Assembly (NCBI RefSeq): GCF_036346595.1
Contig: NZ_CP107834.1
Coordinates: forward strand, 5,642,001 to 5,706,000
Length of the DNA: 64,000 nucleotides
Reading direction: 5' to 3'
Source: Streptomyces sp. NBC_00525
Lineage (GTDB): Bacteria > Actinomycetota > Actinomycetes > Streptomycetales > Streptomycetaceae
Positions 8,946 through 17,339 of this stretch are shown here, in pieces (within the stretch, counting starts at the first letter, position 1; each line of letters opens with the position of its first letter). Below the pieces are notes generated by a model. The model was not told where the DNA came from and ran no database searches. It saw only the letters and a list, made by a program, of their open reading frames with translations. The translations under genes and the position numbers were made by a program.

Positions 8946-9662
8946 TCAGCCGTGCAGCCCGCACTCGGTCTTGCCCCGCCCGGCCCAGCGGCCGGCCCGC
9001 GCGTCCTCGCCCTCCAGCACCCGGCGGGTGCAGGGCGCGCAGCCGACGGAGGCGTAGCCGTCCATCAGCAGCGGGTTGGTGAGCACCCCGTGCTCGGCGA
9101 CGTAGGCGTCGACGTCGTCCTGGGTCCAGCGGGCGATGGGCGAGATCTTGACCTTGCGGCGCTTCTCGTCCCAGCCGACCACCGGGGTGTTCGCCCGGGT
9201 CGGGGACTCGTCGCGGCGCAGCCCGGTCGCCCAGGCCGCGTAGCCGGTCAGGCCCTCTTCCAGCGGCCGGACCTTGCGCAGCTTGCAGCAGAGGTCGGGG
9301 TCGCGGTCGTGCAGCTTCGGCCCGTACGCGGCGTCCTGCTCGGCGACCGTCTGACGCGGGGTCAGCGTGATGACGTTGACGTCCATCACGGCGTCGACCG
9401 CGTCGCGGGTGCCGATGGTCTCCTCGAAGTGGTAGCCGGTGTCGAGGAACACCACGTCCACGCCCGGCATGGCGCGCGAGGCGAGGTGGGCCACGACCGC
9501 GTCCTCCATCGAGGAGGTGACGCAGAACCGCTTGCCGAAGGTGTCGGCGGCCCACTTCAGGATGTCGAGCGCGGAGGCGTCCTCCAGCTCGCGCCCGGCC
9601 CGCTCGGCCAGGTCCCTCAGCTCGTCGTCGGTGAGCGTGTCCAGCTCCTGAGCGACCGTCAT
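8946..9662 (-). CDS. cysH: Phosphoadenylyl/adenylyl-sulfate reductase CysH
   Basis: 238 residues. PAPS-reductase fold with VTSSMEDAVVAHLA in place of the PP-loop, FLDTGYHFEET, and four iron-sulfur cysteines: DLCCKLRKV near residue 140 and GCAPCTRR near residue 220. The CC plus CXXC pattern marks the iron-sulfur class, which usually reduces APS. The C-terminal ECGLH carries the catalytic Cys. The start overlaps the small zinc-ribbon gene as ATGA. The product, sulfite, feeds the reductase encoded upstream. Confidence 0.94.
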   Translation of the reverse strand: MTVAQELDTLTDDELRDLAERAGRELEDASALDILKWAADTFGKRFCVTSSMEDAVVAHLASRAMPGVDVVFLDTGYHFEETIGTRDAVDAVMDVNVITLTPRQTVAEQDAAYGPKLHDRDPDLCCKLRKVRPLEEGLTGYAAWATGLRRDESPTRANTPVVGWDEKRRKVKISPIARWTQDDVDAYVAEHGVLTNPLLMDGYASVGCAPCTRRVLEGEDARAGRWAGRGKTECGLHG

Positions 9663-9838
9663 GTCCCGTCCCCTCCCACGTCGTTGCGCTGCAGTCCCCG
9701 GCTCAGCAGACCCAGGAACCTCAGCTGGAACGCGCGATTGCAGGAGGCGCATTCCCATGCCCCGTGCCCGGTCTCGTGCGGGCGCAGGTCCTCGTCGCCG
9801 CAGTAGGGGCAGTGGAACGGAGCGGCGCGCTCGCTCAT
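9659..9838 (-). CDS. Small zinc-ribbon protein of the sulfur operon
   Basis: 59 residues. Two CXXC knuckles, CPYCGDED at residues 10-13 and CASC at 30-33, suggest one bound zinc or a small redox-active metal site; ECASCNRAFQLRFLGL follows. It overlaps both neighbours by four bases (ATGA at each end), so it is coupled between sulfite reductase and CysH. Similar small proteins sit at this position in other Streptomyces sulfur operons as far as I recall, but I know of no proven function. Sulfur handover or reductase maturation are guesses. Confidence 0.85.
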   Translation of the reverse strand: MSERAAPFHCPYCGDEDLRPHETGHGAWECASCNRAFQLRFLGLLSRGLQRNDVGGDGT

Positions 9839-11529
9839 GACAGCGACTCCACGCTCGCGCGGGCGGCCCAGGCGGCGAACCGCTCGCCCTCCTCGCGCTC
9901 GGCCTGGAACCGGACGAGGACGCGCTCGATGTAGTCGGGCAGGTCGTCGGAGGTGACCTTGAGGCCGCGCACCTTGCGGCCGAAGGTGGCGTCCACGCCG
10001 AGCGAGCCGCCGAGGTGGACCTGGTAGCCGCCGACCTGCTCGCCGTCCGCGGTCATCATCAGCTGGCCCTTGAGGCCGATGTCCGCGGTCTGGATGCGGG
10101 CGCAGGCGTTCGGGCAGCCGTTGATGTTGATGGTGATCGGCTCGTCGAAGTCCGGGAGGCGGCGCTCCAGTTCGTCGATGAGGTCGCTGCCCCGCTTCTT
10201 GGTGTCGACGATCGCCAGCTTGCAGAACTCGATGCCGGTGCAGGCCATCGTGCCGCGCCGGAACGTCGAGGGGTTGACCCGCAGGTCCATCGCCTCGAGG
10301 CTCTCGACCAGCGAGGTGACCCGGTCCTCGGGCACGTCCAGGATGATCAGCTTCTGCTCGACCGTGGTGGAGACCCGGCCGGAGCCGTGCGCCTCGGCCA
10401 GCTCGGCGATCTTGCCGATCTGGGAGCCGTCCAGCCGGCCGACGCGCGGGGCGCAGCCCACGTAGAAGCGGCCGTCCTTCTGCCGGTGCACGCCCATGTG
10501 GTCGCGCCAGCGCTGCTTGGGCTGCTCGGGCGCGGGCCCGTCGCTCAGCTTGCGCAGCAGGTACTCGTCCTCCAGCACCTGGCGGAACTTCTCCGGGCCC
10601 CAGTCGGCGATCAGGAACTTCAGCCGGGCGCGGTTGCGCAGCCGGCGGTAGCCGTAGTCGCGGAAGATGGAGGTGACGCCCTCCCAGACGTCCGGCACGT
10701 CCTCCTCGGGCACCCAGGCGCCCAGGCGCACCCCGAACCGGGGGTTGGTGGACAGGCCGCCGCCGACCCACAGATCGAAGCCGGGGCCGTGCTCGGGGTG
10801 GACGACGCCGACGAACGAGATGTCGTTGATCTCGTGCGCCACGTCCAGCACGGGCGAGCCGGAGACCGCGGTCTTGTACTTGCGGGGCAGGTTGGAGAAG
10901 CGCGGGTCGCCGAGGTAGCGGCGGGCGATCTCGTCGAGCGCGGCGGAGCCGTCGATGATCTCGTCCTCGGCCACGCCCGCGACGGGCGAGCCCAGCATGC
11001 CGCGCGGGCAGTCACCGCACGCCTCGGTGGTGGACAGGCCGACGGCCTCCAGCTCGCGCCAGATGGCCGGCACGTCCTCGATGCGCACCCAGTGCAGCTG
11101 GATGTTCTGACGGTCCGTGATGTCCGCCGAGCCGCGAGCGTACTTCTGCGACACCTGGCCTATGACGCGGAGTTGGGCGGTGGTGAGCCGGCCGCCGGTC
11201 ACCCGGACCCGCAGCATGAAGTACTTGTCCTCGAGCTCCTCCGGCTCCAGCGCGCCGGTGTGGCCGCCGTCGATTCCGGGGCGGCGCTGGGTGTAGAGCC
11301 CCCACCAGCGGAAGCGTCCGCGCAGGTCGTTGGGGTCGATCGAGTCGAAGCCACGCTTGGAGTAGATCGTCTCAATGCGTGTCCGCACATTGAGACCGTC
11401 GTCGTCCCGCTTGAACTGTTCGGTGCCGTTCAGGGGCGTTGTGTATCCCAGGCCCCACTGACCTTCACCACGGTGCCGACCGGCCTTGCGGCGGGGCGTG
11501 GCGGTAGCAGGTTGTTCGGTGCTGGCCAT
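9835..11529 (-). CDS. sir: Ferredoxin-dependent sulfite reductase (sulfite/nitrite reductase family)
   Basis: 564 residues. Two ferredoxin-like half domains alternate with two siroheme/4Fe-4S domains. The cluster-siroheme cysteines are visible as ACTGIEFCKLA (CX5C) and NGCPNACARI (CX3C). It reduces sulfite to sulfide with electrons from ferredoxin; the surrounding APS pathway argues for sulfite rather than nitrite. The ATG at 11529 follows AAGGA. It is the first enzyme gene of the operon and lies 117 bases downstream of a Cys-containing leader peptide. Confidence 0.94.
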   Translation of the reverse strand: MASTEQPATATPRRKAGRHRGEGQWGLGYTTPLNGTEQFKRDDDGLNVRTRIETIYSKRGFDSIDPNDLRGRFRWWGLYTQRRPGIDGGHTGALEPEELEDKYFMLRVRVTGGRLTTAQLRVIGQVSQKYARGSADITDRQNIQLHWVRIEDVPAIWRELEAVGLSTTEACGDCPRGMLGSPVAGVAEDEIIDGSAALDEIARRYLGDPRFSNLPRKYKTAVSGSPVLDVAHEINDISFVGVVHPEHGPGFDLWVGGGLSTNPRFGVRLGAWVPEEDVPDVWEGVTSIFRDYGYRRLRNRARLKFLIADWGPEKFRQVLEDEYLLRKLSDGPAPEQPKQRWRDHMGVHRQKDGRFYVGCAPRVGRLDGSQIGKIAELAEAHGSGRVSTTVEQKLIILDVPEDRVTSLVESLEAMDLRVNPSTFRRGTMACTGIEFCKLAIVDTKKRGSDLIDELERRLPDFDEPITININGCPNACARIQTADIGLKGQLMMTADGEQVGGYQVHLGGSLGVDATFGRKVRGLKVTSDDLPDYIERVLVRFQAEREEGERFAAWAARASVESLS

Positions 11530-11645
11530 GGCAAATTCGTCCTTCGGGACTGCAGGAGGGCGGCTCTGAACTGCACACTCGCGTGAAGCGCGGCGGTGCG
11601 CAGGCTGAACTGAAGCAAAGGGGGATCGCGGCGGTGCTGGGACTC

Positions 11646-11729
11646 TCAGCTCACCGGACAGATGGCGCTGGACATGCGGCCGAGGTCGACGTGGCGTCGA
11701 CTCACCAAGGCAATTCCAGTTCCGGACAT
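11646..11729 (-). CDS. Cysteine-responsive leader peptide upstream of the sulfite reductase operon
   Basis: A 27-codon reading frame from ATG 11729 to TGA at 11646-11648. It begins MSGTGIALVSRRHVDLGR and ends SSAICPVS. The SRRHVDL...SSAIC pattern is what I know from small actinobacterial peptides placed upstream of sulfur and cysteine genes, where a Cys codon near the end is thought to sense charged tRNA-Cys. Only one Cys codon is present, four codons before the stop. The 117 bases between it and the reductase start would hold the attenuator. No strong Shine-Dalgarno sequence precedes it, so it may be leaderless. Confidence 0.75.
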   Translation of the reverse strand: MSGTGIALVSRRHVDLGRMSSAICPVS

Positions 11730-11879
11730 GACGGAAGCGTGTCATGGGGATCTCGCGACAGTCCACCACTATCCATGATGTGGACGAGTCTGTCCCGGTC
11801 AATGAGACGGTGTGGCGCCGGTCACGGGCAAATCGGGCGCCAGGGGTGGAGCGTAAAACCGGACAGACAAGGGGATTTG

Positions 11880-12488
11880 CTAAAAAAGCGGCTCGCGTTC
11901 GGCGCCCGGCCACGGACCCGGCGTGGCGACCGATTCCTCCAGTTCCGTCCGGGTGTCGAACAGCCGGAAGCCGCGCCTCCGGTAGTTCTCCATCGCGTGC
12001 GGTCCGTCCTTGGAACAGGTGTGCAGCCACACCCGCTTCGTCGCCGGACGCTCCGGCCACCGCTCGGCCAGGTCCCAGGCACGGGCCGTCCCGTACGACA
12101 GCAGATGCCCGCCGATCCGCCGCCCCCGGAACGCCGGGATCAGCCCGAAGTACATGATCTCGACGACCCCGTCGTCCTGCGGGTCCAATTCGATGTAGCC
12201 GGCCGGGGTGCCGTCGGCGTACGCCACCCACGTCTCCGCGCCCGGCCGCTCCAGCGCCTCGCGCCACTGCGCGTACGTCATCCCCAGCCGGTCCGTCCAC
12301 CGGACGTCACCGCCGACCGCCGTGTAGAGGAACCGGCTGAACTCGGGCAGCGGCACCCCGGACCGCATGATCCGGACATCGCCCTCCGGCGCGGCGGACG
12401 GCCGCAGATCGTCCGGGGAGGTCTGCTCCAGGGACCAGATGGTCACCTCTTCGAGGGCCGGTCCTGCGGCACGTACGGGGTCGCTCAT
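11880..12488 (-). CDS. GNAT family N-acetyltransferase
   Basis: 202 residues. The acetyl-CoA-binding core is visible: VEIMYFGLIPAFRGRRIGGHLL gives beta-4 and the R/QxxGxG/A motif, and MENYRRRGFRLFDTRTE is the C-terminal strand. The tryptophan-rich N-terminus (VTIWSLEQTSPDDLRP) is seen in a GNAT subgroup of unknown acceptor. The gene stands alone between the sulfur operon promoter region and the GAF regulator. Confidence 0.85.
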   Translation of the reverse strand: MSDPVRAAGPALEEVTIWSLEQTSPDDLRPSAAPEGDVRIMRSGVPLPEFSRFLYTAVGGDVRWTDRLGMTYAQWREALERPGAETWVAYADGTPAGYIELDPQDDGVVEIMYFGLIPAFRGRRIGGHLLSYGTARAWDLAERWPERPATKRVWLHTCSKDGPHAMENYRRRGFRLFDTRTELEESVATPGPWPGAEREPLF

Positions 12489-12541
12489 GGCAGCCAGACA
12501 ACCATGCCCGGCCCCGCGCGCGAAAGCCGGGCCCCGGCCTC

Positions 12542-13822
12542 TCAGCCGACCCCGCGCGCCGCCGCCACCACCGGCGCGCTGGAGCGCGGCAGCAGGTCCG
12601 CCGGGTCGTCCGGCTCGACGACCTCCACCTCCACGCCCTCGACGAAGCGGTACGGGCGGTGCGCCAGCACCTCGGCCAGATGGCGCCGCAGCCGCGACAT
12701 CTCCGCCCGCACCGTCACCGTCCGGGTCGCGTCGCCGAACAGGTCCTGCGCCAGCTCCGACGCCGTACGCCCCTCCCGGTGCAGCGCCAGCGCGTACAGC
12801 AGTTCGGCGTGGCGCGGCGAGAGCCGCTGCGCCCAGGTGCCCACCGGGCCCACCACGTTCACCGCGAGCGCCCGCGGGCGGCTCAGATCCAGCACCACCC
12901 GGCGCGGCGGGCTGTCCGCCGTCCCGTCCGCCACCTGCACCAGCCAGCCGCCCGGCAGCGGCTCCACCCGGCACATCCCCAGCGACGGCAGCCACACCCG
13001 CCCCGGCCCCAGCGACTTCGGCAGCGGCAGCCGGTCCACCGGAGGCATCCCCGTCACCGCCGCCGTCCAGCCGTGACCGTCCACCGCCACCGCCCGGCCG
13101 CCCAGCCGGCTCAGCACCGGCGCCGCCACCGCGCGCAGCCGGTCCACCGCCTCCAGATGCCGCACCCGGATCTCGCTCTCCGCCAGCCGCGCCACCGACC
13201 GCACCAGCGCCAGCGTCGTCGGATGGAAGGTGGACGCCGGCCCGCTGATGTCCACGATGCCCATCAGCCGCCCGTCACGCGGATCGCGCACCGGCGCCGC
13301 CGCACACGTCCAGCCGTGCAGACTGCGCACGAAGTGCTCCGCCGAGTGCACCTGCACCGGGGCGCGGGAGGCCAGCGCCGTACCGATCGCGTTGGTGCCG
13401 GTGATCTCCTCGGACCAGGCGGCGCCCTCCGCGAGGCAGATGCCGTCCGCCCGCCGCAGCACCGCGGTGTTGCCCTCGCGCCACAGCACCCGGCCGTCCA
13501 CATCGGTGACCACCATGATCTGCTGCGAGGCGTCCGCGATGCTCGTCAGCCCGTCGCTGAGCAGCGGCATCACCTCGCCCAGCGCGGAGCTGCGGCGCCG
13601 GTGCTCGATCTCGTCCGCCTCCAGGAGCCTGCTGTGCGTCGTCTGCTCGGGATTGATCCCACTGCGCAGCACCCGGTCCCAGGAGGCCCCGATCTCCGCG
13701 CGCGGCACGGCCGGCATCCGGTCGCCCGCCATCCGCGCCTCACGGGCCCGGTGCACCAGACGTCTGGCCTCCGCGCTCTCCTGGGCGGCCGGCCGCATCA
13801 CGCCGAGCGGAGTCGTCTCCAC
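12542..13822 (-). CDS. GAF-domain transcriptional regulator
   Basis: 426 residues from a GTG at 13822 preceded by GAGGGGG. The N-terminus holds the SWDRVLRSGINPEQ motif of AcoR-like activators. A GAF domain at about 70-210 includes EEITGTNAIGTALASRAPV and an AAPVRDPRDGRLMGIVDISG block. No AAA domain follows; instead the C-terminal 100 residues (LSPRHAELLYALALHREGRTASELAQDLFGD) form a winged-helix DNA-binding unit. In Streptomyces such proteins often control alcohol or aldehyde dehydrogenases, but none is adjacent here. Confidence 0.82.
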   Translation of the reverse strand: METTPLGVMRPAAQESAEARRLVHRAREARMAGDRMPAVPRAEIGASWDRVLRSGINPEQTTHSRLLEADEIEHRRRSSALGEVMPLLSDGLTSIADASQQIMVVTDVDGRVLWREGNTAVLRRADGICLAEGAAWSEEITGTNAIGTALASRAPVQVHSAEHFVRSLHGWTCAAAPVRDPRDGRLMGIVDISGPASTFHPTTLALVRSVARLAESEIRVRHLEAVDRLRAVAAPVLSRLGGRAVAVDGHGWTAAVTGMPPVDRLPLPKSLGPGRVWLPSLGMCRVEPLPGGWLVQVADGTADSPPRRVVLDLSRPRALAVNVVGPVGTWAQRLSPRHAELLYALALHREGRTASELAQDLFGDATRTVTVRAEMSRLRRHLAEVLAHRPYRFVEGVEVEVVEPDDPADLLPRSSAPVVAAARGVG

Positions 13823-13834
13823 GCCCGTTCCCCC

Positions 13835-15712
13835 TCACCCCGCAGCGGGCCCCGTCCGGGGGCCGCACCCCCATCCTGCCGCCACTCGTGCCCCGCCACC
13901 GCAACTCCACACAATGGTTGCAACCCTCTGCAACTCTGGCGAGCGCCTCGGGTCCGTACAAGAGTGGCGGTACACCGTACCGACGGGCCCCGGCCCCACG
14001 TCCGGTGTGTACAGCATGGGGGGTGGTGCCGTGTCGGCGCAGCACCACCCCCCGTCGCTGTTCCCCCAAGCCGCCACCGCCCCGTCCGGCCGGGCCCGGT
14101 CCACGATCGAGGCCAGGTCCGGGGTGGGCGGCAGCGTCCCGAAGACCGCGCCCCCGTCCCCGCCCAGGCGCGCCGCGCAGAAGGCGTCCGCCACCTCCGG
14201 CGGCGCCCAGCGCACCAGCAGCGCACCCTGGAGCACCAGCGCCATGCGCTCCACCACACGGCGCGCCCGCGCCTCGATCCCCGCCAGATCGGCCAGCTCC
14301 GTAAGCATGTCCCGGATCGCCGCGTCCAGCCGGTGATCGGCGCCGCGCGCCCGCCCGATCTCCCGGAGGAACGCGTCGAACGCGAGCGGGTCACCGCCAA
14401 GCGACCGCAGCACGTCCAGCGCCAGGACGTTCCCCGGACCAGCCCCGATCGAGGGGAGCGGCGCCTCCCGCAGCAGCCGGGGCATCCCCGACTCCTCCAC
14501 AAAGCCGTTGCCGCCCAGGCACTCCAGCGCCTCGCCCACCACCGGGGTACACCGCTTCGTCACCCAGTACGCGGCCACCGGCACGGCGATCCGCAGGAAC
14601 GCCGACTCGCCCTCGCCCCCGTCGTCGTACGCGGCGGCGAGCCGCATCGCCAGCACGGTCGCCGCCTCCGACTCCAGCGCCAGATCGGCCAGCACCGTGC
14701 GCATCAGCGGCTTGTCCACGAGCGGGCCGCCGAACGCCGAGCGGTGCGCCGTGTGGTGGACGGCCCGCGCCACGGCCTGCCGCATCAGCGCCGCCGACCC
14801 GGTCACACAGTCCAGCCGGGTCGCCGCGAGCGTCCCCGTGAGCGTCTGCGTCCCCTGCCCCTCCTCGCCGATCCGGCGCGCCCATGTCCCGGCGAACTCG
14901 ACCTCCGCCGAGGCGTCGGACCGGTTGCCCAGCTTGTCCTTGAGCCGCTGGATCGCGAACGGGTTGCGGCTGCCGTCCGGCAGCACACGGGGCAGCAGGA
15001 AGCAGGTGAGGCCGCCGGGGGCCTGCGCCAGGACCAGGAACCCGTCGGACATCGGCGCGGAGCAGAACCACTTGTGCCCGGTCAGCAGATACTCGCCCGC
15101 GCCCGACAGCGGCTCGGCCCGCGTGGCGACCGCCCGCGGGTCCGAGCCGCCCTGCTTCTCCGTCAGGCCCGTCCCGAGCAGCGCCCCGGCCTTCTCGCCG
15201 GCCGGCCGCAGCCCTTGGTCGTACACCCGCGAGGTCAGCAGCTGCTCCCACCCGGCCGCCACCTCCGGCTCGGCGCGCAGGGCCGGCACCGCCGCGTGCG
15301 TCGTCGACAGCGGGCCGCCGTGCCCCGCCTCCGCCTGGGTCCAGACCAGGAACCCGGCCGCCCGGCGCACGTGCCCGCCCGGCCGGTCCCAGCCGCCGGT
15401 CAGCCCCGCGCCGACCGCATGGCCCAGCAGCCGGTGCCAGGCCGGGTGGAAGTCCACCTCGTCCACGCGGTGCCCCGAGCGGTCGTGGGTGCGCAGCCTC
15501 GGCGGGTTCTCATTGGCCCGCGCCCCCCAGTCCGCCGCCTGTGCGGAGCCGGCGGACCGGCCGAGCGCCGACAGTTCCCGCCGCGCCTCCGCCAGCACCT
15601 CGGGCGGAAGATGACGTTCCACTGCCTCCCCGAGCACCCGGTCGGCGCCGAAGACGTCATAGCCGAGCAGGGGAGGGGCCTGGTTGGACACGGTGTGGGT
15701 GGTGGCTGCCAT
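13835..15712 (-). CDS. AidB-like acyl-CoA dehydrogenase family flavoprotein
   Basis: 625 residues from an ATG at 15712 with a leaderless-type TACCGT box six bases upstream. The sequence follows E. coli AidB closely: N-terminal THTVSNQAPPLLGYD, TEKQGGSD, GHKWFCSAPMSDGFLVLAQ, LKDKLGNRSDAS and RLDCVTGSAALMRQA. AidB binds FAD and double-stranded DNA and belongs to the adaptive response to alkylation. Homology ends near residue 548; the last 77 or so residues read through what looks like non-coding sequence up to the stop at 13835. This may be a lost stop codon or a lineage-specific tail. An Ada-AlkA gene lies 28 kb away. Confidence 0.85.
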   Translation of the reverse strand: MAATTHTVSNQAPPLLGYDVFGADRVLGEAVERHLPPEVLAEARRELSALGRSAGSAQAADWGARANENPPRLRTHDRSGHRVDEVDFHPAWHRLLGHAVGAGLTGGWDRPGGHVRRAAGFLVWTQAEAGHGGPLSTTHAAVPALRAEPEVAAGWEQLLTSRVYDQGLRPAGEKAGALLGTGLTEKQGGSDPRAVATRAEPLSGAGEYLLTGHKWFCSAPMSDGFLVLAQAPGGLTCFLLPRVLPDGSRNPFAIQRLKDKLGNRSDASAEVEFAGTWARRIGEEGQGTQTLTGTLAATRLDCVTGSAALMRQAVARAVHHTAHRSAFGGPLVDKPLMRTVLADLALESEAATVLAMRLAAAYDDGGEGESAFLRIAVPVAAYWVTKRCTPVVGEALECLGGNGFVEESGMPRLLREAPLPSIGAGPGNVLALDVLRSLGGDPLAFDAFLREIGRARGADHRLDAAIRDMLTELADLAGIEARARRVVERMALVLQGALLVRWAPPEVADAFCAARLGGDGGAVFGTLPPTPDLASIVDRARPDGAVAAWGNSDGGWCCADTAPPPMLYTPDVGPGPVGTVYRHSCTDPRRSPELQRVATIVWSCGGGARVAAGWGCGPRTGPAAG

Positions 15713-15729
15713 GCCGATACGGTAAAGAG

Positions 15730-16908
15730 GTGCAGGCAGCAGACGAAACACCCGAACGACCACCGGGCCGGCTCCACCGGGCCCGAGTCCTCTACCGCAA
15801 CGTATCCAAGCGGCAGCTCGCCTGGCAGTTGCTCAAGGACACGGTCAACTCGTGCATGGAGTACCGCATCCTCGGACTCGCCGCCGAAGCGGCGTTCTTC
15901 ACCCTGCTGTCCCTGCCCCCGCTGCTCCTGGGCCTGATCGGCCTGCTCGGATACGTGGACGAGTGGACCAGCACCACCACGGTCGCCTCCATCGAGCGCA
16001 ACATCCTCAGCGCCGCGCACACCGTGCTCTCCGAGCGCGGCGTCAACGAGTTCGCCAAACCGCTGCTGGCCGACGTCACCACGGGCGCCCGGCCCGACGT
16101 CATCTCCATCGGCTTCGCCATCGCCCTGTGGTCCGGCTCCCGCGCGGTGAACGTCTTCATCGACACCATCACCGTGATGTACGGGCTGGACGGCCAGCGC
16201 GGCATCGTCAAGACCCGGATGCTCGCCTTCCTGCTGTACGTGGTGGCGCTGCTGCTCGGGGCGGTGGTGCTGCCGCTGCTCGTGGTGGGCCCCGACCGGG
16301 TCGTGGAGTTCATACCGTGGGGCACCGAGCTGATAAGCGTCCTGTACTGGCCGCTGGTGATCGTGCTGTCCGTCGCCTTCCTCACCACGCTGTACCACGT
16401 GTCCGTACCCGTCCGCTCGCCGTGGATCGAGGACATGCCGGGCGCCCTGGTGGCGCTGGCGATGTGGGTGCTGGGCAGCTTCCTGCTGCGGATCTACCTG
16501 ACCAGCACGGTGGAGGGCCCCACGATCTACGGATCGCTGGCCGCGCCGATCGCGGTCCTGCTCTGGATCGGCATCTCCGCGTTCGCCGTGCTGGTCGGCG
16601 CCGCCGTCAACGCGGCCATCGACCGGGTCTGGCCCTCCGTCGCCACGGCCGCCGCCCGCGCCGCCAACGACCGGGTGCGCGCCGCCCAGGCCGCCGAGTT
16701 CGTGGCCCGCACCCGGGCGGAGAGCTGGCACGGCGGCCCGCTCGACGAGGACGACGACGAGGACGACGGGGACGAGGGCGACAGCCCGTACATGCCCTCC
16801 GAGTTCCCCGAGCGCTGGTCGCGGTTCCTGCCCCCGGACGACGTGAAGTCCCGGCTGCACGCCCGCGAGAGGGACGGCGACCGGCCGGCGAACCCGTACG
16901 ACGAGTGA
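15730..16908 (+). CDS. YihY/virulence factor BrkB family inner-membrane protein
   Basis: 392 residues from a GTG at 15730, only 17 bases from the divergent aidB-like start. Six membrane helices can be traced from about residue 35 to 290, beginning with LAAEAAFFTLLSLPPLLLGLIGLLGYV. The conserved region YGLDGQRGIVKTRMLAFLLY and the final VLLWIGISAFAVLVGAAVNAAI are family hallmarks. The C-terminal tail has an acidic run DEDDDEDDGDEGD. The family was once called ribonuclease BN in error; its role is unknown, possibly lipid or solute transport. Confidence 0.87.
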   Translation: MQAADETPERPPGRLHRARVLYRNVSKRQLAWQLLKDTVNSCMEYRILGLAAEAAFFTLLSLPPLLLGLIGLLGYVDEWTSTTTVASIERNILSAAHTVLSERGVNEFAKPLLADVTTGARPDVISIGFAIALWSGSRAVNVFIDTITVMYGLDGQRGIVKTRMLAFLLYVVALLLGAVVLPLLVVGPDRVVEFIPWGTELISVLYWPLVIVLSVAFLTTLYHVSVPVRSPWIEDMPGALVALAMWVLGSFLLRIYLTSTVEGPTIYGSLAAPIAVLLWIGISAFAVLVGAAVNAAIDRVWPSVATAAARAANDRVRAAQAAEFVARTRAESWHGGPLDEDDDEDDGDEGDSPYMPSEFPERWSRFLPPDDVKSRLHARERDGDRPANPYDE

Positions 16909-16912
16909 CCGG

Positions 16913-17284
16913 CTAACCGGCGGCGGGCGGGGCGGCGGGAGCCGGCGGGGCCGACCGGTCCGCCGCCCCCGGCGACCAGGACAGCTTCACCGTCAGATGG
17001 CCCTCCAGGGCGCTCTTCGCGATCACCGCCCCCGCCTCCGAGGTGATCTTCACGCCGAACTCCAGCTCCACCCCGTCCGGCCGCAGCGCTCCGTCCCGGA
17101 ACACGGCGAGCGCCGACTCGGCCGCCGCGCGGATGCCCTCCAGCGCGCTGTCGAACGTCCGCCCCGCCCGCGCCAGGGCGTGCCCGCCGTCCCGCGAGAC
17201 CAGTTGCGCGCCCGGAGCATGACGGTCCACCTCCACGGTCACCGTCGCCCCGCTGTCCGTGGTGAACTCCATCAGTGACGCCAT
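16913..17284 (-). CDS. CU044_2847/Trypco1-like small protein
   Basis: 123 residues from ATG 17284 (an in-frame ATG at 17272 is also possible). It begins MEFTTDSGATVTVEVD after a short lead and has a central ARAGRTFDSALEGIRAAAESAL helix, then VELEFGVKITSEAGAVIAKSALEGHLTVKLSW. This pattern matches the family I know as CU044_2847 or trypsin-co-occurring domain 1, a small fold often next to trypsin-like or conflict-system genes. No protease is adjacent here. The tail is Pro/Ala-rich. It converges with the BrkB-like gene. Confidence 0.7.
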   Translation of the reverse strand: MASLMEFTTDSGATVTVEVDRHAPGAQLVSRDGGHALARAGRTFDSALEGIRAAAESALAVFRDGALRPDGVELEFGVKITSEAGAVIAKSALEGHLTVKLSWSPGAADRSAPPAPAAPPAAG

Positions 17285-17339
17285 GACCGCCCCCGTAGCC
17301 GATTTCGCGTCCGCCGCGTCCGCCGACGACACTAGCGCC

